Below, piece after piece: positions 1 through 5,596 of a stretch of DNA of 8,218 nt (position 1 is its first letter; the number at the start of each line of letters is the position of its first letter). The stretch is from Gammaproteobacteria bacterium (GTDB taxonomy: Bacteria > Pseudomonadota > Gammaproteobacteria > CAISUE01): contig CANCKG010000017.1 in the NCBI GenBank assembly GCA_947378515.1, forward strand, positions 1 to 8,218, given 5' to 3'. The notes under the pieces are model-generated. The model was given only the letters and a program-made list of their open reading frames with translations. It did not search any database and was not told where the DNA came from. The position numbers and the translations under genes were made by a program.

Positions 1-1214
1 ACCCCGTCTTGTGGGCGGCTATCGAAGGCGAGAAAGTTCGCCAACGTGAACACCTCGAATTAATCGCTTCTGAAAATTATGTGAGCCAAGCCGTACTTGA
101 AGCGCAAGGTTCTGTTCTGACCAATAAATATGCCGAAGGATATCCAGGGCGGCGTTATTATGGGGGCTGTGAATTTGTCGATATCGCCGAAAGCTTGGCG
201 ATTGACCGTGCCAAACAATTATTTGGCGCCGATTATGTCAATGTCCAGCCGCATTCAGGCGCATCGGCGAATATCGCGGCTTTAATGGCGTTGATGCAAC
301 CGGGTGATACCGTGTTGGGGATGGCACTTAAAGCCGGTGGCCACTTGACTCACGGTACGCCGATCAATTTTTCAGGCAAGATGTATAAAGCGGTCCAATA
401 TGGTTTGTGTCCGATAACAGAGCAAATTGATTATGAAGAAGTGCGACGTTTAGCGCACGAACATCGACCGAAAGTGATTATTGCTGGTTTTTCAGCCTAT
501 GCACGGATCATCGATTGGGCTAAATTTCGAGCCATTGCCGATGAAGTAGGCGCCTACTTATTGGTGGATATGGCGCATGTAGCAGGGTTGGTGGCAACTG
601 GCCTCTATCCCTCACCATTGCCTCATGCTCATGTCGTGACATCTACCACCCATAAAACGTTACGTGGCCCACGTGGTGGTTTGATCTTAAGTCTTGGGCA
701 TGAAGCATTACATAAAAAATTAAATTCAGCCATTTTTCCTGGTAGCCAGGGTGGGCCTTTGATGCATGTGATCGCCGCCAAAGCAGTGGCTTTGTTAGAA
801 GCACTGCAACCGGAATTTACGCATTATCAACAGCGAGTCGTTGATAATGCCCAGGCGATGGCGAATATTTTGCTGGCACGTGGTTTTGATCTGGTATCGG
901 GGGGGACTGATAATCATTTACTCCTTATTAAACTCTTGAATAAGACGATCACCGGTGTCCAAGCAGAACATGTCTTGGGCTTGGCTAATATCACGGTCAA
1001 TAAAAATGCCATTGTTAATGATCCTTTGCCGCCGATGGTAACCAGTGGGGTGCGCATCGGTACGCCAGCGATTACCACGCGTGGTTTAGGCGTAGCTGAT
1101 TGTTGCCAAGTGGCCACTTGGCTGGTCGATGCACTGGAACAAGCCGATGATTTGGTGTATTTGCACCAGCTGCAAGCCAAGGTGGTTGAATTTTTAAAGC
1201 AATTTCCGACTTAA
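1..1214 (+). CDS. glyA: Serine hydroxymethyltransferase, 5'-truncated by window edge
   Basis: This PLP enzyme interconverts serine and glycine with tetrahydrofolate, supplying one-carbon units in the cytoplasm. The frame is open from the first base (first whole codon at 3). Comparison with E. coli GlyA as I recall it suggests only about 14 N-terminal residues are missing, so the TTG at 9 is an internal Leu codon, not the start. Visible motifs, counted from that Leu: [10 protein letters not shown] near 15-24, [15 protein letters not shown] near 39-53, the VQPHSG turn at 79-84, GGHLTHG at 110-116, DMAH at 187-190, and the PLP-binding lysine in STTHKTL (Lys216). The SGGTDNHL and [10 protein letters not shown] motifs near the C-terminus are also present. 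One small deviation: the segment before GGHLTHG reads MALKA where E. coli has MNLAH, so the first His is Ala; I believe other bacteria also have Ala there. The stop is TAA at 1212-1214. The family assignment is secure. Confidence 0.97.
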   Translation, partial: PVLWAAIEGEKVRQREHLELIASENYVSQAVLEAQGSVLTNKYAEGYPGRRYYGGCEFVDIAESLAIDRAKQLFGADYVNVQPHSGASANIAALMALMQPGDTVLGMALKAGGHLTHGTPINFSGKMYKAVQYGLCPITEQIDYEEVRRLAHEHRPKVIIAGFSAYARIIDWAKFRAIADEVGAYLLVDMAHVAGLVATGLYPSPLPHAHVVTSTTHKTLRGPRGGLILSLGHEALHKKLNSAIFPGSQGGPLMHVIAAKAVALLEALQPEFTHYQQRVVDNAQAMANILLARGFDLVSGGTDNHLLLIKLLNKTITGVQAEHVLGLANITVNKNAIVNDPLPPMVTSGVRIGTPAITTRGLGVADCCQVATWLVDALEQADDLVYLHQLQAKVVEFLKQFPT

Positions 1215-1230
1215 AATAATTGTCGGAGTA

Positions 1231-1270
1231 CCCATAAACGGCTGCCCTTGTAAGCGCTGCCGTTTATGGG
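1231..1270 (+). terminator. Perfect 12-bp stem-loop after glyA
   Basis: Positions 1231-1242 (CCCATAAACGGC) are perfectly complementary to 1259-1270 (GCCGTTTATGGG), with a 16-nt loop. The stem begins 16 nt after the glyA stop, the right place for a transcription terminator. However, the following bases (TTGTGGAGTC) are not a T-tract, so it could instead be a 3'-end stabilising hairpin or one end of the mobile-element remnant to its right. Confidence 0.4.
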
Positions 1271-1300
1271 TTGTGGAGTCATTCGTACTTAGCTTTTGCC

Positions 1301-1450
1301 TGTAAAACCCGCATTCTGACGGGCGAGCCGTGAAGCCTAAGGTATGCACACAACTTCGTCATTACGATGATTTCAGTCATGTGTGGCAACGCATAAGCTT
1401 AGTGGGATTTTAGCAAGAAAGTCTCCGGCCTTTAGGCCGGAGTGTTTTAG
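1301..1450 (+). ncRNA. Structured segment resembling an IS200/IS605 right end / omega-RNA, no tnpB
   Basis: No coding frame is convincing here, but the + strand folds into a nested multi-tier hairpin: AAAACCC (1304-1310) with GGGATTTT (1404-1411, one bulge), CTAAG (1337-1341) with CTTAG (1398-1402), TATGC (1343-1347) with GCATA (1391-1395), ACACA (1348-1352) with TGTGT (1380-1384), and an apical TCGT/ACGA (1356-1367). It is followed by GCAAGAA and a GC-rich hairpin, CTCCGGCC-TTTA-GGCCGGAG (1423-1442). A structured 3' region ending in GCAAGAA plus a TTTA-loop GC hairpin is, from memory, how many IS605/IS1341 right ends and their TnpB guide RNAs look. No transposase or TnpB reading frame lies upstream (glyA is there), so it would be a decayed or non-autonomous copy. 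The family call is by resemblance only; a cis-regulatory or other small RNA remains possible. Confidence 0.35.
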
Positions 1451-1556
1451 ACTTGGAAGAGGTGTACACCTCTCTCCCAAGTCCGCACCTTGTGAAACCT
1501 TAGGCGTAGGCCGAGGTACGGTGCTCCTACCGCTCTGAAGGGCGGGGTTTCAAACC
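1451..1556 (+). other. Second hairpin-rich, noncoding structured segment
   Basis: This segment adjoins the previous one. ACTTGG (1451-1456) pairs with CCAAGT (1477-1482) around a 16-bp perfect palindrome, AGAGGTGTACACCTCT (1458-1473). Further on, GAAACC (1494-1499) pairs with GGTTTC (1546-1551), enclosing GTAGG/CCTAC (1506-1510 with 1526-1530) or, alternatively, a terminal hairpin CCGCTC-TGAA-GGGCGG (1530-1545). The end sequence GAAGGGCGGGGTTTCAAACC again looks like ends of IS200/IS605-type elements. It may belong to the same element as 1301-1450 or be an independent small RNA. No protein frame is supported. Confidence 0.3.
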
Positions 1557-1583
1557 AGCTAAGGAATTTAAAAACAAATTGTG

Positions 1584-1662
1584 TTGCATTTTCGAATGTG
1601 GCTTGGCATAATCAACCCAGTTATCAGCTATGGCGGTCTTGCTATGGCTTTATAAGTATACT
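1584..1662 (+). promoter_or_regulatory. Candidate promoter region of the small lipoprotein gene
   Basis: Two weak sigma70-like options lie upstream of the lipoprotein gene. The first is TTGCAT (1584-1589), a 17-nt spacer, and CATAAT (1607-1612, five of six consensus bases). The second is a good -10, TATACT (1657-1662), without a clear -35 at the right distance; it would leave a leader of about 28 nt. The stretch is AT-richer than the hairpin region to its left. Neither can be preferred from sequence alone. Confidence 0.3.
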
Positions 1663-1682
1663 TTTTTATTAATTGCTGTAAC

Positions 1683-1687
1683 GAGGA
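1683..1687 (+). promoter_or_regulatory. Ribosome binding site GAGGA
   Basis: GAGGA lies 9 nt before the ATG at 1697 and fixes that start. It contrasts with the MNIO gene downstream, which has no such site. Confidence 0.7.
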
Positions 1688-1696
1688 AAGCAAACA

Positions 1697-2032
1697 ATGA
1701 GTAAATTGACCCGCTGTATGATTGTTGCTGCTGCAGCTACTTCTTTGTTCTTGGCAGGTTGTGCGACCCAAGGCACCGATAATGGTAGCGTAACAGCCAC
1801 TCCAGTTGCTGCTACTGCAACTGATGTTGGAACTGTTAAGAACATGAACTCTTGCAAAGGCGTAAGCTCATGCAAAGGTGTAGCTAAACCAGTTTGTAAA
1901 AAACATGTAAAACATCATCACAAAGCTAAAAAAGCTGTAGTTGCTGCTGCAATGACTGAAGCTGCTCCTGCTACTGAAGTTGCTGCTGTTGCTCCTGCAG
2001 CAACTGACGCTGCTGCTCCTGCTGCTGCTTAA
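1697..2032 (+). CDS. Small Cys/His lipoprotein, candidate MNIO-modified metal-binding precursor
   Basis: This 111-aa protein has a lipoprotein signal: Lys3/Arg6, a hydrophobic stretch at 8-20, and lipobox LAGC with the acylated Cys22. After a Thr/Ala-rich linker comes a near-duplicate motif NSCKGV-SSCKGV (51-62), a third Cys in KPVCKK (Cys67) and a His/Lys cluster HVKHHHK (70-76). Residues 77-111 are low-complexity Ala/Pro/Val/Thr; Ala makes up 30 of 111 residues. Cys-Lys-Gly repeats of this kind are known, from memory, in precursor proteins of DUF692 (MNIO) enzymes such as bufferins, and an MNIO gene follows directly. I infer that Cys53, Cys59 and perhaps Cys67 are modified, giving a membrane-anchored metal (possibly copper) ligand. 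The gene has its own Shine-Dalgarno site and terminator. Twenty-two of 30 Ala codons are GCT, suggesting high expression. Without modification it could simply be a metal-binding lipoprotein. Confidence 0.8.
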   Translation: MSKLTRCMIVAAAATSLFLAGCATQGTDNGSVTATPVAATATDVGTVKNMNSCKGVSSCKGVAKPVCKKHVKHHHKAKKAVVAAAMTEAAPATEVAAVAPAATDAAAPAAA

Positions 2033-2054
2033 GTAAAAAAATAGTCGATCTATA

Positions 2055-2083
2055 TTGTGAAATAGAGATTAATTATTTAGAAT
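2055..2083 (+). promoter_or_regulatory. Candidate promoter for the MNIO-mnmA pair
   Basis: TTGTGA (2055-2060, four of six consensus bases), a 17-nt spacer, and TAGAAT (2078-2083, five of six) form a plausible sigma70 promoter between the lipoprotein stop and the MNIO start. The -10 overlaps the left arm of the terminator hairpin. A transcript starting near 2090 would therefore lack that arm and escape termination. Confidence 0.3.
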
Positions 2084-2117
2084 AGGGCACTCGTTATTTT
2101 AAGTGCCCTATTTTTTT
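2079..2117 (+). terminator. Intrinsic terminator of the lipoprotein gene, abutting the MNIO start
   Basis: AATAGGGCACT (2081-2091) pairs perfectly with AGTGCCCTATT (2102-2112), extendable by a G-T and an A-T pair, with a 10-nt loop. The seven-T run at 2111-2117 overlaps the right arm. This is a textbook rho-independent terminator about 48 nt after the lipoprotein stop. Its T-tract ends 2 nt before the MNIO ATG, so it probably also limits read-through into the enzyme gene. Confidence 0.85.
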
Positions 2118-2119
2118 AT

Positions 2120-2956
2120 ATGAATACTCTCCCTCTTAGCAACCTTGGTTTTGGCCTCGGTTTACGCGCTGAATATTACGCATTAATTCATGACACCAAA
2201 CCCGCTGTTGATTGGTTTGAAATTATCACCGAAGATTATTTACTCCCCGGTGGACGACCTCTTTATAATGTGTATAAAATTCGCGAGCACTATCCGATTG
2301 TGATGCATGGCGTCTCACTCTCGATCGGTAGCACCGATCCGCTTGATTTTGCTTATCTTAAGCAAGTAAAACAATTAGCCCAGAATTTGCAAGTGCCGTG
2401 GTTATCGGATCATTTGTGTTGGACTGGGATTCATCATCAAAATGCTCATGATTTATTGCCCATTCCCTATACCCAAGAAGCTTTAAAACATGTTGTGGGG
2501 CGCATAAGCCAAGTGCAAGATTTTTTAGGCCGGCAATTAGTATTGGAAAATGTGTCGAGTTATTTGAATTATAAAGCGTCTGAATTAACCGAATGGGATT
2601 TTTTGATCGAAGTGGTAACGCAAGCCGATTGTAAAATTTTACTCGATGTAAATAATATCTTTGTCAGCAGTTATAATCATCGGTTTGATCCCGACATTTA
2701 TCTGAATGCTATTCCACAACATCGTGTTCAACAAATCCATATTGCCGGTCATACAAACCTAGGTGATATGATTATTGATACCCATGATCACACGGTGGTG
2801 CCACCGGTCTGGCAACTTTATCAAAAAGCCTTACAACGTTTTGGCATGGTAACGACGTTACTCGAACGTGATGATCGCTTTCCTCCTTTGCCAATGCTGT
2901 TAAATGAATTGACTAAAACGCGGCAAATGGCGCGTAAAGCGTTGGCTAATCGATGA
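2120..2956 (+). CDS. DUF692/UPF0276 multinuclear non-heme iron oxidase (MNIO)
   Basis: This 278-aa TIM-barrel-type protein belongs to the family that includes MbnB, TglH, HvfB and BufB. These enzymes use two or three iron ions and O2 to rewrite cysteine residues in peptide substrates. Conserved segments are intact: GLGLR (12-16), [10 protein letters not shown] (62-71), SDHLCW (96-101), HDLLPIPYT (110-118), LENVSSY (142-148), [13 protein letters not shown] (174-186), IHIAGH (206-211), IDTHDH (219-224) and [10 protein letters not shown] (248-257). The His, Asp, Glu and Asn residues of these motifs are the likely metal ligands. Length is typical for the family. The ATG at 2120 is the earliest in-frame ATG/GTG/TTG after a stop at 2078-2080, and it places GLGLR at the usual position. 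No Shine-Dalgarno site precedes it, only the terminator T-tract. Its substrate is inferred to be the upstream Cys-rich lipoprotein. The usual DUF2063-type partner is not in the window. Its stop overlaps the mnmA start. Confidence 0.93.
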   Translation: MNTLPLSNLGFGLGLRAEYYALIHDTKPAVDWFEIITEDYLLPGGRPLYNVYKIREHYPIVMHGVSLSIGSTDPLDFAYLKQVKQLAQNLQVPWLSDHLCWTGIHHQNAHDLLPIPYTQEALKHVVGRISQVQDFLGRQLVLENVSSYLNYKASELTEWDFLIEVVTQADCKILLDVNNIFVSSYNHRFDPDIYLNAIPQHRVQQIHIAGHTNLGDMIIDTHDHTVVPPVWQLYQKALQRFGMVTTLLERDDRFPPLPMLLNELTKTRQMARKALANR

Positions 2957-4020
2957 AAGTCATGTTGGGTTTATCCGGTGGCGTTGATTCGTCCGTCGCT
3001 TTGTGGCGTTTGAAAGAACAAGGCGTTGCGGTCGAAGCCCTGTTTATGAAAAACTGGACCGAGGAAGATTCAACCGAGTATTGTTCTAGTGCAGTGGATT
3101 TAGCCGATGCGCAAGCGGTCTGTGATCATTTAAAAATACCATTGCATCAAGTGAATTTTAGTGATGAATATTGGCAGCGAGTATTTGAATATTTCTTGAG
3201 TGAATATGCCGCGGGCCGAACGCCTAATCCTGATATTCTGTGTAATAAAGAAATTAAATTTACCGCTTTTCTTGATTATGCGCGAGCCCTAGGTGCCGAT
3301 AAAATCGCCACCGGTCATTATGCGAAAAATGTTTGGCGTGATGATCGTTGGCATTTGCAGCGCGCTATGGATAATAATAAAGATCAAAGTTATTTCCTCT
3401 ATACGCTTAATCAACAACAGCTTAGCCATAGTCTATTTCCGATTGGTGATTTAACCAAACCAATGTTACGTCAACTGGCGAAACAAGCAGGGCTGCCGAC
3501 GTTTGCCAAAAAAGACAGTACCGGCATTTGTTTTATCGGTGAACGGCGCTTTAAAGATTTTTTAAGGCGTTTTCTGCCCGCCAAGCCGGGCTTGATTAAA
3601 ACTCTGGCTGGACAAACACTCGGTGAACATCAGGGTTTAATGTATTATACCTTAGGTCAGCGTCAAGGCTTAAGGGTAGGGGGCTTAAAAAATAGTAGTG
3701 AAGCACCGTGGTTTGTCGCGGCCAAAGAGCTTGCTCACAATGAATTGATTGTGGTCCAAGGTCATGATCATCCGGCTTTATTTCGCTCGAGTTTAACGGC
3801 TACCGATATTCATTGGGTCGCTGGCGAATACCCCACCGATGGAACGTTATTAACCGCGAAGATTCGCTATCGCCAAGCCGATCAAGACTGCACGGTGGCT
3901 GATTTTAGCACCAAGAGTTTAAGCGTTAATTTTATGGAGCCACAGTGGGCTGTGACGCCTGGTCAATCGATTGTTTTTTATGCTGGGGTTGATTGCTTAG
4001 GTGGTGGGGTAATTGTTTAA
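2953..4020 (+). CDS. mnmA: tRNA-specific 2-thiouridylase MnmA
   Basis: MnmA thiolates U34 in the wobble position of tRNA-Lys, -Glu and -Gln, taking sulfur relayed from IscS through the Tus proteins. At 355 aa it is close to the E. coli enzyme. Visible features are the PP-loop SGGVDSS (8-14), FMKNW (31-35), [13 protein letters not shown] with catalytic Cys97, GHY (121-123), [11 protein letters not shown] (142-152), and [11 protein letters not shown] with the second catalytic Cys193. The C-terminal beta-barrel region contains [13 protein letters not shown] and the ending [21 protein letters not shown]. The ATG lies inside ATGA (2953-2956), shared with the MNIO stop, so translation is probably coupled. 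This start puts the PP-loop 7 residues in, slightly shorter at the N-terminus than E. coli. A housekeeping tRNA gene downstream of an MNIO is probably co-transcription rather than shared function, although both concern sulfur chemistry. Confidence 0.97.
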   Translation: MKVMLGLSGGVDSSVALWRLKEQGVAVEALFMKNWTEEDSTEYCSSAVDLADAQAVCDHLKIPLHQVNFSDEYWQRVFEYFLSEYAAGRTPNPDILCNKEIKFTAFLDYARALGADKIATGHYAKNVWRDDRWHLQRAMDNNKDQSYFLYTLNQQQLSHSLFPIGDLTKPMLRQLAKQAGLPTFAKKDSTGICFIGERRFKDFLRRFLPAKPGLIKTLAGQTLGEHQGLMYYTLGQRQGLRVGGLKNSSEAPWFVAAKELAHNELIVVQGHDHPALFRSSLTATDIHWVAGEYPTDGTLLTAKIRYRQADQDCTVADFSTKSLSVNFMEPQWAVTPGQSIVFYAGVDCLGGGVIV

Positions 4021-4033
4021 CGCAGATGACTAA

Positions 4034-4065
4034 CGCAAAGCTGAAGATCTAATATCAGCTTCGCG
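4034..4065. terminator. Hairpin between convergent mnmA and lipoprotein gene
   Basis: CGCAAAGCTGA (4034-4044) pairs with TCAGCTTCGCG (4055-4065) in 10 of 11 positions around a 10-nt loop, centred between the two converging stop codons (4020 and 4073). There is no strong T-run on either side. It may act as a shared bidirectional terminator. Confidence 0.5.
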
Positions 4066-4072
4066 TCTTGTG

Positions 4073-5461
4073 TCAGACGGGATTGGCGACTTCAGCGCTA
4101 TAAGGGTAAATATTACTGCTGCCACTGAGCGTGTAAACGCCTAAAATGTAATTTTCAAAAACTGTATTGGCTGTCGTTGTTGCAGAATTGGGATATTTAA
4201 TATCGATCCAACTCGCCGTGGTGTTAAAACTTTTATCATTATTACGGCTAACATGAGAAAAATCACTTATTAAATCGGATGTAGTCGACATGCCCGCGAG
4301 ATTATAGCCGGTAGAACCATCGGTAGTGATACCTTCAAAATGAGAGATTAAAGCACTATTATTTTGATAAGTATAGGTTTGCCAATGGGTGGCTATCTGC
4401 GTGCTTGAATCCCAATCGACCAAAGAAGCTACATCGCCTGAGGTGATAGGGTCTCTATAGCCACCGGCGATCGTGTAGCTGTTGCCGCCATTGTACCAAA
4501 TGCCATAAGCAGTAAGACTGGTCGTGCCCACAACAGGGGGCTGTAATTCATAATACTTGGTATTCGCTGAGTTATAAATAAACACTCGGCCGGATAAAAC
4601 ACCGGCATTTGTGGTATCAAAATTGCCGACGACAATCCCATTCATGGTGCTGTGGGGAATGACGCCTTCTAAGGCATCCCCTCCATTTAACAGTGTGCTT
4701 ACATCCATATTCGTCCAGTCGCCGCTCGATCCGCTGCCATTTATGGGGCCATCGTAATAAAAGCCATAACTGTAATTGCCACCACTTACGGTCTTATAGG
4801 TGCCGACAAAATGAACATTACCTGCGGTCGAACTATTATCGGGCCCATAGAGGCTAGAAGATACTAGCGTTGTGCCGGAATACAGAGATGGTGAAACCGT
4901 AATAGGATACCAATTGCCGCTATTACCACTTAAGGGGCCTGCATAAAGGTAGGCTTGGTCCTTACTCTCACCATTAGGAAGGTAACTGCCGGTGAGATAG
5001 ACATTGCTGGAATTTGTGACGCCACGAGCACCAGTAATAGAATTGTTGGTGCCACCTGGTATTGATGGAAAAGTAGCGTATTGGTTGACCGTGATACTGC
5101 TTGAGGTGGTAGTCGTATAATTCGTTGCAGCAGCACTCAGCGTCGTGGTGCCTAAGCCTGCCGCCGTTAACGTGACGGTACAGCTATTGTGAGCTGTGGA
5201 TAAAGCGCAAATGCTCGTGTTTAGCGTCAAGACTTGAGTGTTTTGGCTGGCGATAGTGACCAGTTGATCATAAGTCACCCCGTTGGAATCGACTAACGAT
5301 ATGGTCGCGGTAGTCGTGTTTGCCAGGTTTAGATTGTCATTATTAACAGTGATCGTCAAGATTCCAGGATTGTCGCTGTTATTATTCCCCGCACCATCAC
5401 AAGCGCTTAACGTTAATGTGGTGAGCAGAAGGGTGGTGAATGTTAATAAACGTTTATTCAT
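4073..5461 (-). CDS. Lipoprotein with Ig-like domain and repeated propeller-like body, paralog A
   Basis: This 462-aa protein has signal peptide MNKRLL plus a hydrophobic stretch and lipobox LSAC (Cys21), followed by Asp22 and an Asn/Gly/Ser linker. Residues about 33-126 look like a bacterial Ig-like (Big) beta-sandwich, with a close Cys pair in CALSTAHNSC (Cys85, Cys94) suited to a periplasmic disulfide. Residues 140-455 contain about six imperfect repeats spaced 52-62 residues apart. Their cores are NVYLTGSY (153-160), NVHFVGTY (215-222), GIVVGNFD (275-282), YTIAGGY (329-335), YNLAGM (386-391) and YILGVY (438-443), often followed by a short beta-strand pair. This suggests a beta-propeller somewhat like HAF-repeat proteins. 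I recognise no enzymatic motif and no specific function. It is a tandem paralog of the gene at 5597-6973, 135 bp upstream. A GAGG site (CCTC on the + strand, 5466-5469) precedes the ATG by 4 nt. Confidence 0.85.
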   Translation of the reverse strand: MNKRLLTFTTLLLTTLTLSACDGAGNNNSDNPGILTITVNNDNLNLANTTTATISLVDSNGVTYDQLVTIASQNTQVLTLNTSICALSTAHNSCTVTLTAAGLGTTTLSAAATNYTTTTSSSITVNQYATFPSIPGGTNNSITGARGVTNSSNVYLTGSYLPNGESKDQAYLYAGPLSGNSGNWYPITVSPSLYSGTTLVSSSLYGPDNSSTAGNVHFVGTYKTVSGGNYSYGFYYDGPINGSGSSGDWTNMDVSTLLNGGDALEGVIPHSTMNGIVVGNFDTTNAGVLSGRVFIYNSANTKYYELQPPVVGTTSLTAYGIWYNGGNSYTIAGGYRDPITSGDVASLVDWDSSTQIATHWQTYTYQNNSALISHFEGITTDGSTGYNLAGMSTTSDLISDFSHVSRNNDKSFNTTASWIDIKYPNSATTTANTVFENYILGVYTLSGSSNIYPYSAEVANPV

Positions 5462-5465
5462 GAAG

Positions 5466-5469
5466 CCTC
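5466..5469 (-). promoter_or_regulatory. Ribosome binding site GAGG for paralog A
   Basis: Read on the - strand, GAGG followed by CTTC precedes the ATG at 5461. The gap is short but adequate and supports that start. Confidence 0.55.
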
Positions 5470-5524
5470 GTTAGGATCTGTATTGTTGGTTAGTACCACA
5501 ACTAAGTTTCCCGCGCGTGGGGCT

Positions 5525-5584
5525 AAAAAATAGCAGCTTAAATAATGAAGCGTGCCGTACTTGAGTCATATGACCCTGCACGGC
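5525..5584 (-). terminator. Weak terminator-like hairpins between the two paralogs
   Basis: On the - strand, leaving paralog B, there is first a hairpin closed by GCCGT/ACGGC (+ strand 5554-5558 with 5580-5584), enclosing the palindrome GTCATATGAC (5565-5574). A small GCTT/AAGC hairpin (5536-5539 with 5548-5551) follows, then six Ts (As at 5525-5530). Both stems are short, so partial termination or read-through into paralog A is more likely than full termination. The rest of the 135-bp gap shows no clear promoter. Confidence 0.3.
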
Positions 5585-5596
5585 GCATTGAAACGC

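Noticed and set aside
9..11. TTG as the glyA start codon
   Set aside because: The frame is open to the window edge, and the Leu-Trp here aligns with Leu15-Trp16 of E. coli GlyA, so the true start lies outside the window.
914..1180. Antisense 88-aa frame inside glyA
   Set aside because: It lies wholly opposite a strongly conserved gene, has no ribosome binding site, and its product looks like reverse-translated GlyA.
1301..1556. CRISPR array or tRNA in the hairpin-rich region
   Set aside because: There are no regularly spaced identical repeats, and no cloverleaf with T-loop or CCA-end signature could be drawn.
1669..1875. Antisense 68-aa frame over the lipoprotein gene
   Set aside because: The opposite strand has a proper Shine-Dalgarno site, lipobox and terminator; this frame has none and is a by-product of GCT-rich coding.
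4429..5136. Alternative-frame open stretches within paralog A
   Set aside because: They are shadows of a gene with a clear signal peptide and a tandem paralog; their products lack domain features.
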